Assembly: GCA_023105745.1 (NCBI GenBank)
Contig: JALGQZ010000019.1
Location: 4,216,001-4,280,000, forward strand
Length of the DNA: 64,000 nucleotides
Direction: 5' to 3'
DNA from: Austropuccinia psidii
Lineage: Eukaryota; Basidiomycota; Pucciniomycetes; Pucciniales; Sphaerophragmiaceae
In this document: piece by piece, positions 49,676-60,479 of the stretch
Layout: every line of letters starts with the position of its first letter
Position numbering within the stretch: the first letter of the stretch is position 1
Translations under genes and position numbers: made by a program
Notes under the pieces: generated by a model
The model's database searches: none
What the model was told of the DNA's origin: nothing
Seen by the model: the letters and a program-made list of their open reading frames with translations, nothing else

Positions 49676-50109
49676 GCTTTCAGCAGAAAATGAAATGAAA
49701 CCGAATGATTACTGATTTCTTAATATCACCTAAATTGGATTGCAATGGATGAATCTTTTTTAATTGCGGCTAAAAAGAAAGCTCACGCCTGACCTTGGCA
49801 AATTCACTATCTCAAATACCTGAACCTGAAAATTGCAATGGATAGTGCATTATTCAATTTTACACATTGATGTTCCCATGCAATCACTTTCCAATCCAGC
49901 AATTTGGAATATTGCAAGCACACGCAAATGCAATATGCATCCTGCTGCGGATCCCTAGTTATCCCACTCCTCTTGAAAGACACAGGAACCTTTTGCCTAT
50001 TATGGGCTGGCGTGAAGTGATACACGCGACCTCCCGCAATGCCCCCGCGTGTGCTACTCGCGGGCACAACGCCTGACTCAGCTTGCGTCTTGTCGGAGTC
50101 TTCGCAATG

Positions 50110-50135
50110 ATGTACGGAGGCATGCCGCCGTACAA
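50110..50135. repeat. 26-bp palindrome, copy 5 (between E and F)
   Basis: The arm ATGTACGGAGGCA faces TGCCGCCGTACAA, with 2 mismatches. CGG-N10-CCG is intact. It lies 435 bp upstream of the start of gene E. The rest of the spacer 49676-50252 shows no gene. Confidence 0.8.
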
Positions 50136-50252
50136 TTACTATTGGTACTCAGACTGTGGCATCCGGGCAGTAGTAGGATAGGAAGTCATGATTATTAAAT
50201 TCATAAATCACTTTGCAAAATTAAATTACAATCTATCTAGTACAAAGCTAAT

Positions 50253-52493
50253 CTAAAACGGGTCAATCCTGGTTGTGAGTTTAGCTGACCTGGGTACCGT
50301 CAAGGTGACCTCATCACTTGAACCAAGCCCGCGATTCGCCACCCAGGCATCACCAAAGTCTAATACTAAGCATCGTGCAAAATCAAATCTAAGAGGTACA
50401 GTGGGGTTAAAAGACTCTGATGAGAAGAAACTTTTATTCAGTAAATTACATATATACTTATTAGTACGTAGCCACACTGGCTCCACTAGATTTTTACCCT
50501 CTGAAAGTTTTGCGGAAATGTCAATTAGTGCTAAAGCCCCTTTAACTGAGCTTGTTCTCCAGTCATCTGAGCATACCATCAAACCACGAACCCCCGCCGC
50601 ACAGAATGCCGCTAATATACCATAGCAAATTCGATTGATTCCAAGATTCTTGTGACATGCCAAAAGATCTTTGATGGCCTCATTTTTTTTTGAGTTTGTG
50701 AGTTTGCCTTTGATGCCATTAACTTCGACCTTTGTATGTGCACGTACCATGTTGTATGCAATCATCAAATGGATAACTGTATCCATTAGATCCTCCAGGT
50801 TCTTGTGCGGCTTTGTGGATATCTCATTGTCAGCCCCGCCACCTTCAATGCTGAGTTGGGTTGCACGTTGCTTCGATTTACTCAAGCAGGAGGCAAGGTA
50901 TTCAACTGCTCCCCGTTCGAGTCCAAGAGGATCGGTTGAATTTGATGTTGGTGCAACATATGGTTTGGGTGCAATCACATCGTATGAGACTAAACTAATG
51001 GATTCAAACATAACATTTGCCCAAAAATGTTTAACTGGATTGGCGGGGTAAAGAAGGCTCTGAACCATTTTGAAGAAGGAGTGTTCAGATTTTGGGAGAT
51101 TATCTGGAGGTTTAGCTGATTCCTTCATCAATTTGAGATTCCAAATGTTGTGATCAAAAAACGCTTCTGTTTCGGTTGGCTTAAAAAAATCTAACCCTGT
51201 ATATTGCAATTTATATCACCAGTCAACAGCCAATAATCAAGTATCATGCACAAAGATAAAAAAAAACTCACCTGCCATCTCAAGGTCCTGCAGCCAAGCC
51301 GACATTTTAAGATCTCGGTTACTGATCACCTTAATACCAACGGGCAGGAATGTATGAGCATCCTTTGTTGGTAAATTGTCCCATCTATTTTTGTAAATCC
51401 TATTGATATTATCAAGCCCCCTTTTCCATGATTGTTGAGTAATATTGGAATGATAATTCAAAACGCCTGCAAACTCTTCCATGCGGGATAAAAATATTCC
51501 TTGAAAATTCGCAGCGGATGACACTTCGGGCTCAGCGTCGGGAATTATATCAGTCATATCTCGTCCCATTGTATCATGTTTAATTGTTTCCCTTTCTTGA
51601 AAGGCTTGAATATTCCGAGGAGAGGCAGGAGGGGTTGCATCATGCATTGTTTCATTGGGTATCGGGGGACTTTCAGTATGTGGAGCTTCATCATGGATTG
51701 TTTCATTGAGTATTGGGGGGGTTCAGTATGCGGAGGTTCATTATCAATATGGTCCCCTTCAACATTGATAATTTCATGACCTTGATCACGAGAATCCTTT
51801 GCGGCTTCAAAGGTACGGCGTTTTTTGTTTGTTTTTTTGGTCGCATGTATATTTGGTCTTTTTCCTAATCCTTTGCCTGGAAATCCAATTACGACTCGAG
51901 ATCCTTCAGGTAGAGATTCTCCCACCTCCACACCTGCCCATATATTGTAAGCAGCTATTTTTATCAATTTTGTTTTGAATTAGTAATGGACTTACGGTTC
52001 AAATCCATTTTGAGCAGGCTCATGGCTTCAGCAATCTTTTGACGCACATAATCAGGAATTTTACTATCATTTTGGATTTTTTCGAGCCTTGGGATTGTTT
52101 GAGCAATGTTGGAGACAAATTGTTCCTTGGATATAATTTCCACCTCCCCACTGAAAATTACATCATCTTGCCCATCATCTTCTGTCGGTGCACAAGGTTC
52201 AACAGTCTTTTCCTTCTCATAACTTTTAAAATTCGGTTTCTGAGAGCTTGGAGGCTGCCCTGAAATAAAGGCTATGACACAATATCAGGTTTTGAGAGAT
52301 TTGAAATATTAAAGATGGATGCATACTCACATTCCGGAAGAACTGGTGGATCTTGATTATCTTCATGTGACTGGCTCTCTACTTCAATGCCTAATTCACG
52401 ACTACTGGCGATATCAGAGATTTCACTTCCACTCTCTGGGGCTGAAGTTGGTCGTTCATTGAATTCTGTTGAATTTCCCGGGGTTCGGGCCAT
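50253..52493 (-). pseudogene. Unknown cargo gene F, 677-aa class, one-base frameshift
   Basis: The exons are 52493-52331, 52259-51996, 51933-51272 and 51196-50253, with introns of 62-75 bp and GTGAGT or GTAAGT donors. The exon lengths sum to one base short of a multiple of three. The deficit maps to a seven-base C run (G run 51715-51721 on plus) inside an ETIHDEAPHTE-type internal repeat, where the frame changes. Either the gene is inactivated or the base was lost in sequencing. The N-terminal half is acidic and disordered, with a basic KKTNKKRR patch. The 314-residue C-terminal part is folded-looking, with a conserved-looking HFWANVMFESISLVSYD segment and a FDFARCLVLDFGDAW segment. No known domain was recognised and no catalytic motif was found. 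Confidence 0.7.
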
Positions 52494-53025
52494 AGCGGAG
52501 GTAGTTTATTAAGCAAATAGATGGTGACGAGTTGATTGCTAACTTGTTTGAAAATTTTTTGATAAAAGATCCAAATTCAAGAAAAAAGGTGCAAATGCGA
52601 TTTGTCGGGAAATTGAAGGAGGCGATGTTTTGCAAATTATTTCATATCATGCAAATGAAATCACTTCCCTGTGAGACATTGAATAAAGTTGACTAGTGAG
52701 AAACCTACTAAAGTCAACTTTTGAACTATTCAATGCTCATGAGGTAAGGACTAAGCAAAGTGTTCATTTGATTGATATGAAATAAAATGGTTTTGTCGGC
52801 GAAACAGGAGACACAATTCTTGTCTTAAATAGTCCACTTATTAGGTTTTAATTTGTGAGTCTCATGATTTAAACCCTAGCCACAACATGGTGAATATACT
52901 GACCAATATCCCCTTAGGTCCTGTTGGCAGAGAAGGCCACTCAGCATATTTTGGCAATTGCGTTCATCGTGTACGCCAACAAGCCACCGTACTGTACACT
53001 ATGGATGTAATACGGAAGCGTGAGG
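52494..53025. other. Noncoding spacer right of gene F
   Basis: This is the AT-rich upstream flank of gene F. Near 52970-53000 lies a degenerate relative of the palindrome (GTGTACGCCA...CCACCGTAC). No gene is supported. Confidence 0.5.
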
Positions 53026-53480
53026 AGGGTAAGCGTTGTCGGAGGCATGTCGGGAGGGCACTACATGAGCGTAAGGATGGTAAGCAGTGTCGGGAGAATG
53101 TCGGGAGGGAGGGTAAGCGTTGTCGGAGGCATGTCGGGAGGGCACTACATGAGCGTAAGGATGGTAAGCAGTGTCCGGAGAATGTCGGGAGGGAGGGTAA
53201 CTGTTGTCGGAGGCATGTCGGGAGGGCACTACATGAGCGTAAGGATGGTAAGCAGTGTCGGGAGAATGTCGGGAGGGAGGGTAACTGTTGTCGGAGGCAT
53301 GTCGGGAGGGCACTACATGAGCGTAAGGATGGTAAGCTGTGTCGGAGGCATGTTGGGAGGGCACTACACAAGCGTAAGGGTCATCAGTGGTGTCGGAGGC
53401 ATGTCGGGAGGGCACTACATGAGCGTAAGGATGGTAAGCGTTGTCGGAGGCATGTCGGGAGGGTACTACACAAGCATGAG
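53026..53480 (+). repeat. Minisatellite with alternating 51-bp and 33-bp units
   Basis: The 51-bp unit contains GTCGGAGGCATGTCGGGAGG and then CACTACATGAGCGTAAGGAT. A 33-bp unit (GTCGGGAGAATGTCGGGAGG core) alternates with it three times before plain 51-bp units follow. Both lengths are multiples of three, so the array stays open in several frames on both strands (52887-53510 and antisense). This is taken as a by-product, although a repetitive basic peptide cannot be excluded. Confidence 0.88.
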
Positions 53481-53689
53481 GATGGTAGGGGCGGGGGTGT
53501 GAAAGCGTAAGGAGTGGTGAGGACGGAGAGGGGCGGGCAGTGTCGGAGTCTCATCCGGATGGAGGGCGGTGCGGGTGCGTAAGCATGCTAAGCGTCGGGG
53601 AGGCGGAAGCCAATGAGGTGAAATTACACGAACGTTGCGCATAGTGTTGAAATGGGTTTGGGCTTTGAGTGACATTCTCATGTGACACA

Positions 53690-53798
53690 TGTGACGATTG
53701 ACGTTGTCTTGACGCTGACGTGACGTGACCCACTAAATCCAGTGACTATAAAGTGACACTAACGCGACTGAAGCAAGATTTTATACTGACCGCGGTGC
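53690..53798 (-). repeat. Right subterminal short repeats (ACGTCA type)
   Basis: On the minus strand ACGTCA cores are clustered here (CACGTCACGTCAGCGTCAAG and ACGTCAATCGTCAC), mirroring the ACGTCAAGC cluster at the left end. Such clusters are candidate binding sites for the element's own proteins. Confidence 0.55.
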
Positions 53799-53844
53799 GA
53801 CGTGAAGTCAATCGCCGACGATTGACGCGAGATTTGCCCTGGTG
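53799..53844 (-). repeat. Right terminal inverted repeat
   Basis: On the minus strand it starts CACCAGGGCAAATCTC and matches the left TIR at 43 of 46 positions, with the same internal hairpin. It is followed by the duplication CCC (53845-53847). Confidence 0.93.
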
Positions 53845-53847
53845 CCC

Positions 53848-54479
53848 TGTTTCCTCTGTATCACTTGAAGAAGAATCTTATAACCATCCACCCCACAGCC
53901 AAATACTTTCATGATATGTGGAAGAGGGCTTGTGACACAGCTGCCAAATGCATATCTGAGGAAAAAGAATATAATAAACAGAGGTGGGACAAGACACACA
54001 TGGAACCTGACTTTAAAGAAGGGGACCAGGTGCTAGTGTATACATTAAACTTTAATAATCTTAAAGGACCCAAGAAGATGAGGGACTCATTTTTAGGGCC
54101 TTTCACTATCATTAGGTTGGTCGGAAAGAATGCAGTGGAAGTCAAACTTACAGAGGAATTTTCCAGGAAGCACCCAGTCTTCCCAGTAAGTTTGGTCAAA
54201 CCATACCTCCAAACAGAGGAGGATAAATTCCCCTCCAGGAAGATGAACCCCACACCACCTAATATAGTGGAAATAAAGGACTCCCCAGGGCCTGTGAGTA
54301 AAATCATCAGAGCCAGAAATATCAGACTTAATGGAAAGGATCAAAGACAATACTTAGTCAGATTCAAACACCAAACAGCTGATAAAGACAAATGGTTGGC
54401 AGAAGATGCCATACCAGATGGGAACCTTTGTCTAAAAAGATTCAGGGCCTCTAGGAGGACTCAACAGTCTCATCAATGA
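53848..54479 (+). pseudogene. E2 pol, 3' part: integrase C-terminus and chromo-like tail
   Basis: It continues the E2 integrase frame that stopped at 33133. It holds a helical RWDKTHMEPDFKEGDQVLV region, a GPFTIIRLVGKNAVEVKL segment of GPF/Y type, and a final chromo-like block (KIIRARNIRLNGKDQRQYLV) ending at 54479. This fragment has no stop of its own. It is cut off from its start by the 20.7-kb insertion, so it cannot be made as part of pol. Confidence 0.88.
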
Positions 54480-54491
54480 TGAGCCTTTTTT

Positions 54492-54502
54492 AGAGAGAGG
54501 GT
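54492..54502 (+). other. Polypurine tract of E2
   Basis: A purine run (AGAGAGAGGG) lies just before the LTR start TGTCAG at 54504, in the same position as in E2b and E1. Confidence 0.75.
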
Positions 54503-54503
54503 A

Positions 54504-55945
54504 TGTCAGCCTGTGACTCAAAACCAGAGCACAAGCATGACAGCCAAAATACCATAAACCAATGGTATAGCCAAGATACCACCAAAACATGGAGCTGAGC
54601 CAGATCAGCTAAAAAGGTATCAAAAGAAAGAGGAAAATCACCTCTTTCTGAAAATATAAGTCCCATAACCATAGGATAAGAAACAACAAAGTTATTCCTG
54701 CTCAAAGTTATTGCTGAGCATAAACCTTAATTTTCACCTCTCATCTAAAATCTAGAAGGAGAGGCTTAAACCCATCAAATGGGTACTCAGAATGAAGCTC
54801 TAAGCCAGGGCTATCCAATGGTAACAGCCAAACTGAGCTAGCACCAGTATTAATTGAGTTATGGTCAATTTCAGGCCAAATAAGGGTGAACAAAACATTC
54901 ACCTCTCATCTAACTTCTACAGTTTTAGTGTGGGATACTTGAAGTGGGGTCCTTCCTGGAAAGAGCACAATCAGGGCTATCTGATGGTGCCATCCACTTC
55001 TTCATATCTCAACTATAACAAAAGCTATGAGGCAAACAAGCTCAATACAGATTTTTGCCCAAACCACGCCTATGTACAAAAAACCTTGTACATGGGATAT
55101 CTTTGTCATATTTAATGATAACCATACCAAATTGGGTATCATTTTGTAGAGCGCATACAGGGCTATTCAATGAACCAACGTTGAGCATGGTATCTCAAAA
55201 ACGGACAGAGGTATGGCCAGTGCAAAGTTATAATCCCACAATATGACCAATACAGCTGTATTATGACAGGATACAGTTGTACTCTGATTATGAGGTGTCA
55301 AACAGACAAAGAAGCATGTTAATACTTCAATACCTCATAAGTCAGTCAATACTGGGGTCCCATACAGTTTCTGTACAGCATTCTATGCGTCATACACGTC
55401 AGAATCAGGCTGTGAGGTCCCCAGATGAAAGTTTTCACCCTGTATTGGTGAAAACTGCCCAGATGTGGTTTCAAAATCACATTTGGGCCCAATACAGGCT
55501 ATAAAGGCTGTTTGCAAACCACAAGCCAGTCCTACAGAGTGAAAAATCTTCACTCCCTCTATGTGGAAAGGTCTAGCACCCTTTCCACCCCATTCCAGGA
55601 TAAAAGGAGGCTTTTTCACAGCCAGAACTGTCTCCTCATCCTGCTCTTAAATAACCTACATAGTAAACTGTCAAAAACAGTTTTACTCTTGGTTAAATAA
55701 TCAGGTATCATTATAATCTTTAATTATTGTAGTCTCTTATTATTGTAACCCAACAGATAAAGCTGCACCCAGGGCTTTCAATAGTGTTCACCAGCACTAT
55801 ACCCAGTATAGTAAGTCCTTTTAATTTCATTTTAAAACCATCTTAAAACTTTATAAATCTTTTTAAAATCATTTTTACCATGTCACAAACATAGTCAAAC
55901 TTGTAATTAGCCTACTTACATCTTTGTCATAGTTTCATCCTGACA
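54504..55945 (+). repeat. E2 3' LTR (1442 bp)
   Basis: It is complete from TGTCAGCC to ATCCTGACA and is followed by the duplication GTGAC. It shares its U5 with the 5' LTR segment 26507-26993. A TATA-like GATAAAAGGAGG lies near 55600. Confidence 0.93.
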
Positions 55946-55950
55946 GTGAC

Positions 55951-56734
55951 AGTAGCCCCCACCTTGAATGGTGAGCTCCTGAGAACCAAAACAAGGTAAA
56001 AGCCTGTGGAGGCTGTTGAAACGGATTGGAAGACGGGATTCCAGAGGTATTGAATCTTGTAAGAAATTCTATGACTGGTACAACATTGGCATATGCAATG
56101 AGGATGATCTGGCCTTCTTCTGAAATTTGGCTTTGGGAGTTTTGAAGAAGTGAGGTGACATGAAGATTTTGGCATCAATATTATCAGAAAGAATTTTTTT
56201 TTAAAAAGTATGAAGAAACATAGAAGGAAATGATATCTTGAGGGGAATTCAAATCTTTATCATGGAATTGGACCGCTGATTTGAATTGGCCAAGGACTTG
56301 GAAGAAAAGCTTTGATGTCAGGTGCTCACAGAGTGGCCAAGGTGATTTTTGAAAAATTGGAGACCCTTCAGGGAAGTGCACACCAGGAGAGGAGCTTACT
56401 TTGGTAGTTACCACTCCTGCGAGTGCCATAAAAATATAAACATTTGCTGAAGGAATGAATTTGAAATGAAAGAAGTTGGAAAGTGAAAAGAATAGTGAAT
56501 TGTCTATTTTCCCAAGTGGAAATGCCCACAAGGATTGAAATTGATGTTGCAAGCTTGGCCAGAGTCCCATGTACATAAACCTGACAAGTGCTCACAGAGT
56601 AGCCAAGGTGATGCTTACAACAAGAAGGGGTAGAATACCTCTAAAGATGCATACCAGGAGTGGGACTTACTTTTGGTAATTCCTCTCCCCACCAAGTACC
56701 ATAAAATAATCAAGCTCTTGAATAATTGGGTAGT
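55951..56734 (-). other. E3 3' noncoding region with an imperfect repeat
   Basis: Between the chromodomain and the purine tract lies a noncoding stretch. It contains an imperfect duplication of about 130 bp (56325-56450 and 56588-56710), each copy with GTGCTCACAGAGTRGCCAAGG, ACCAGGAG and a TTACTTT block. Short frames here are not supported as genes. Confidence 0.6.
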
Positions 56735-58251
56735 GGATTGTCAGGATATAAAAAATGAAAATTCTTGATAAGCTCAGGGAAATTCTTGAGTTTTTTGGTT
56801 GTTTCCCAAGTGGATATTTCTGGGTCTTGACTGAAACCATTCCATTCCACCAAGTACCATAACTTTCCTCTATTTATCTTGGAATCCAGAATTTGAGAGA
56901 CTTCCCATTACTCTTCTTCTTCAATGATGATTAGAGGAGGAGGCTCTTGATGCTAATTTGGCATTGTTGAGGTCCTGACTGGTTCAAGGAGCGAAATGTG
57001 GAAAACTGGGTGGATGTATTTTCATTGGTATGGAAGCTTGAGGTGGTAAGCATGAGTACCACATTTTCTCAATATTGGAAAAGGACCCAACCATCTTTCA
57101 GACAGTTTTTTGGTGGGTATAGTTGATTTGATTTTCTTGGAAGAAAGCCATACCATGTCACCAGGATTGAAAACAGGTGGACTTGTTCTACTTTTATCTG
57201 CATACCTCTTAAACCTGTTTATGGAAACTTCAAGCTCTCTCTTGAAATATTCCTGTACTTCTTGGACTCTTGTTGATAACTTTCCAGAAGGAGTATTTTG
57301 AGTTATGTGAACTGTGTCAAATTGTGAATATCTTCCATAAACAGTAAAAAATGGTGATTGTTTTGTTGAAGACTGATCAGAAGTATCATAGGCAAATTCA
57401 GCCAGAGGGAGCCAGGTGTTCCAAACATCTTGATGATAGCTGACATACATCCAAAGGTACTGTTCTAGTATCTGATTTAACCTCTCTGTCTGTCCATCAG
57501 TTTCTGGATGGGAAGCAGTTGACAGATCTCCTGAAATCTTGAGTTTCTGACAAACATTGATCCAAAAAGAAGAAAGAAAAAGAGAACCTCTATCACTAAC
57601 AACTCTTGAAGGAAGGCCATGCTTTGAAAAGATATTCTTGATAAATAAATGGGCCAAATCCAGTGAGGTTATTGAATACATTGTTTGAATAAAAACTGCC
57701 ATTTTTGAGAATCTGTCCAGTATGACAAGGATTGAGTTGAAAGAATTGGACAGTGGAATTTGAGTGATAAAATTATTTGAAAGAAAAATTCAATGACCAT
57801 TTGGAATTGGAAGAGGTTTGAGGAGTCTAAATTTCTTGTGGGGGATATTCGTGTTTCTTGAACATTTTTGACAGGATGAGATGTAATCTTTGATATATTT
57901 AGTCATGCTGGACCAGTGGAAATCCCCCTTGACAAGGTTTAGAGTCTTCCCTTGGCCAGGGTGTCTAGCTAGAGGAGAATCATGAAGCTTTTGAAGAATG
58001 CTGAGTTGAATTGTGGGGTTATTTGGGAACACCACCCCATCTTTGAATAGAAGAAGTTGAGAAGAGGAATCAAGAGAATAATCTTGAACAGATTTATCTG
58101 TACTGAAGTCTTGAAGGATACTGCTGTACTGAGAGTCTTGCCATAATTTCTTCCAAATTGAATCAATCAAATTTGAAAAACAATACAACTTGAGTGAAAA
58201 AAACCTTGAGGGTTGAACTTCATCTTGCTTAATGATTTGTTGAAAATTCAT
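56735..58251 (-). pseudogene. E3 integrase and chromodomain
   Basis: The HHCC finger (57790-58251) has HDSPLARHPGQGKT and CQKC. The core (57022-57702) has SDRGSLFLSSFW, a SHPETDGQTERLNQ block and the GPFPI segment. A stop at 57790 separates finger and core, and another (TAA at 56908) precedes the chromodomain (56907-56735), which has LWYLVEWNGF and DPEISTWE. Chromodomains at integrase C-termini direct insertion to marked chromatin in chromoviruses. Confidence 0.85.
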
Positions 58252-59974
58252 TGGATTCTTGCTGATGAAATCCTCCCCCCTCTCCAGATAAATGTCATTC
58301 CAATGTGATAATGCATCCGGAAGAGTAGCTAGGCAGCCAGGGTGGTAAGTGATAGAGAAATGAAATTCAGAAAAAAATTCAGCTTAGAAGGCTTGAGAGC
58401 AAGTCAGAACCTTTGAAGACATGAAGTATTGAAAGGAAGAGTGATTGGTGAGAACTTAAAAAGGGGAAGAGAGTGAAAGAAGAAAAGACCTCCAGTGCTT
58501 GAGAGCCCAGACTATGCCAAGGAGTTCCTTGTAATTAATCTCATAGTTGAGCTCTTCTGGAATACTCCTGTGGCTAACAAATTCAATAGGATGTCTTCCT
58601 GAGTCAGAAACCTGACTCAGTACAGCACCCAAGGCATAATCAAATGCAATGGTCTCTACAATGGTGGGTAGAGAAGGAGTGGAGCTGTGGTGAAGGCCTC
58701 TTTGAGTTGATGAAAATGGATGAGAGCTTCTTCATTGAGGGGAAAACAGGAATCTTTCTTGAGGAAACTGGTGAGTGAAATAATCTTCTTTGAATAATTT
58801 GTAATGAAACAGCAGTAAAAATTGGCAAATCCAAGGAATGATTGAAGAGCCTTGAGGTTTCTTGGAGGCAGCCAATTGAGAATTTGGTGGACTTTTGTTT
58901 GGTCCATCTTGAGGCCCTCAGAAGAAACAATTCAACCTAAATATTCTACACTAAAAATATTAAATAGGCACTTGGAGGTCATAGCAAAGACGGTATTAGC
59001 TCTGAGTATGGAATGAAACATGTAAAAATGGGTGACATGTTCTGTCTCATATTTGGAAAAGACCATAATGTCATCCAAATAAACCAAAAAATAAAAATGA
59101 AGAATATTGTAGAGAATATCATTGACAAGATTTTGAAAAGAGGCAGGAGCATTGGTGAGCCCAAATGGCATAACCAAATACTCATAACCGCCAAATTGAG
59201 TTATAATAGCTGTCAATTTTGCATCACCCTCCTTGATTCTGTACAGGTTATATGCACAATGCACATAAATGTTCAAGAATATAGAAGAACCATTAAAGAC
59301 AGTGAGAAGCTTGTTCATAGGAGGAACAGGATACTTTTTCTTCCTTGTAACAGTGTTGAGTTTGAGGTAATCAACACACAAATGGGGGTGATCCTTCTTT
59401 TTGACAAAGAGGACTGGCGCTACTTTCGAAGAGGTGCTTGGCTGGATGAAACCTTTCTCTACATTCTCTGAAATTTAGGCCCTGAGTGTATCTGACTCTT
59501 GGTTTCACAAAGAGTAGATCACCCCAACTGGAGGTAGAGACCCCTCCAGATTGATATGATGATCACAGGTGCAGTGAGGAGGATGTTTCTCTGCTTCTAC
59601 CTTAGAGAATACATCCAAGTACTGGTGATAAACAGAAGGAACAACCTTCATCATGGTTTCTATTTCTTCTGGATCTTCCTATTCATCTCAAAACTCCTCC
59701 AGGGAGTCATGATAAGATGAAGGAGGAAGGTCCATATTCCCAAAGAAGAGATGAAATGAAGATACAGAATTTTCACCTCCAACATCTTGAATCTCTTTGA
59801 AGACTTCTTATCTAGAGAATAGTAATGACTTATTGTAATTAAGGCAAGGAATATGGATAGAATATGGAATTGATGGTGTTCTAGAATCACCAACCACAGA
59901 TGCACATGATTTGGCAGAGGAAAAGTCATTACTGAAAGATGGTGAAGGATCATAATATTCCTTATGATCAGCAT
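58252..59974 (-). pseudogene. E3 reverse transcriptase and RNase H
   Basis: RT (58932-59381) contains MPFGLTNAPASFQ and YLDDIMVFSK. A thumb/connection stretch (58656-58907: LKALQSFLGFANFY) and RNase H remnants (58260-58640: DYALGAVLSQ, LPDALSHW) follow. Several stops split the domains. The order and motifs fit a chromovirus of the Ty3/gypsy group. Confidence 0.85.
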
Positions 59975-59990
59975 TCAATTGGATCAGCCC

Positions 59991-60300
59991 TCACCTCCAA
60001 TCAATAGATGGATTAAAATGATTAAGAAAGTCAAAGTCCAATATGAGGTCTTCTCCCTTGGGAGTATCAATGACCAAAAATTCCCATTCAAAGCTTGGGA
60101 GTGATTGAAGCTGAACCATATATTTGGTAAGGTGAGTCACAAATAAGGAAGGGGACTCAGAGGATTCCAAAATGATAAGAGGAATCTTCTCTGGGAGTTC
60201 TGACGTAGTCAAAGAATACTTGTGAACAAACTGCTTTGCAAAAAAAGGGGTGGTAGCACCAGAATGAATGAGAGTACTTTAAGAAACATCAGAAAGAGAA
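59991..60300 (-). pseudogene. E3 protease with lost catalytic Asp
   Basis: The active-site block reads Leu-Ile-His-Ser-Gly-Ala-Thr, with His (60264-60266) where the family has Asp. A TAA lies just upstream (near 60280). The downstream ILDFDFLNHFNPSIDW segment matches the C-terminal part of gypsy retropepsins. The enzyme would be inactive. Confidence 0.75.
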
Positions 60301-60479
60301 GAAAAAACAAAGAATTTAAGAGAATTATTGACACCAGTATTCAGAATGCACAATTGTGCCCTGGATAGAAAATAGTGAAGACCATTGAACACAACATGAT
60401 CTTCACTCATGATTTTCCCTGGATGGGAAATTTGCCTGATGGCTGGGTAAGCTTGTTTTGAGGCCTTTTGAAACAGCAC

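Larger units (their letters stand above)
33137..53844. mobile_element. 20.7-kb Tnp2/CACTA-type cargo transposon
   Basis: The ends carry 46-bp inverted repeats starting CACC (33137-33182 and 53799-53844, 3 mismatches). The target duplication is CCC (33134-33136 and 53845-53847). Removing the element and one CCC restores a reading frame co-linear with the empty paralogous site in E2b (4821-4856). CAC termini with 3-bp duplications are typical of CACTA/EnSpm transposons, and the element encodes a Tnp2-type transposase. Cargo, left to right: transposase A (-), unknown B (+), SNF2 ATPase C (-), zinc-cluster D (+), TET/JBP-like dioxygenase E (-), unknown F (-). Base composition is more GC-rich than the surrounding retroelements. 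Plavaka-type basidiomycete elements are the nearest family that comes to mind; family membership was not tested by search. Confidence 0.9.
14319..55945 (+). mobile_element. Ty3/gypsy element E2 with nested insertions
   Basis: E2 starts TGTCAG and ends CTGACA, and is flanked by the 5-bp duplication GTGAC (14314-14318 and 55946-55950). Without nested DNA it is about 9.7 kb: a 5' LTR in three pieces, a primer site at 26997, ORF1, gag-pol (27574-33136 and 53848-54479), a purine tract and a 1442-bp 3' LTR. The nested guests are a solo LTR, gypsy E1 and the 20.7-kb DNA transposon. Gene order protease-RT-RNase H-integrase identifies Ty3/gypsy. Several stops and shifts make it non-autonomous. Confidence 0.9.

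Noticed and set aside
52887..53510. 207-codon Arg/Lys-rich repeat protein (and antisense frames)
   Set aside because: The units are 51 and 33 bp, both multiples of three, and frames are open on both strands, as expected of a minisatellite; no intron, promoter or domain supports a gene.
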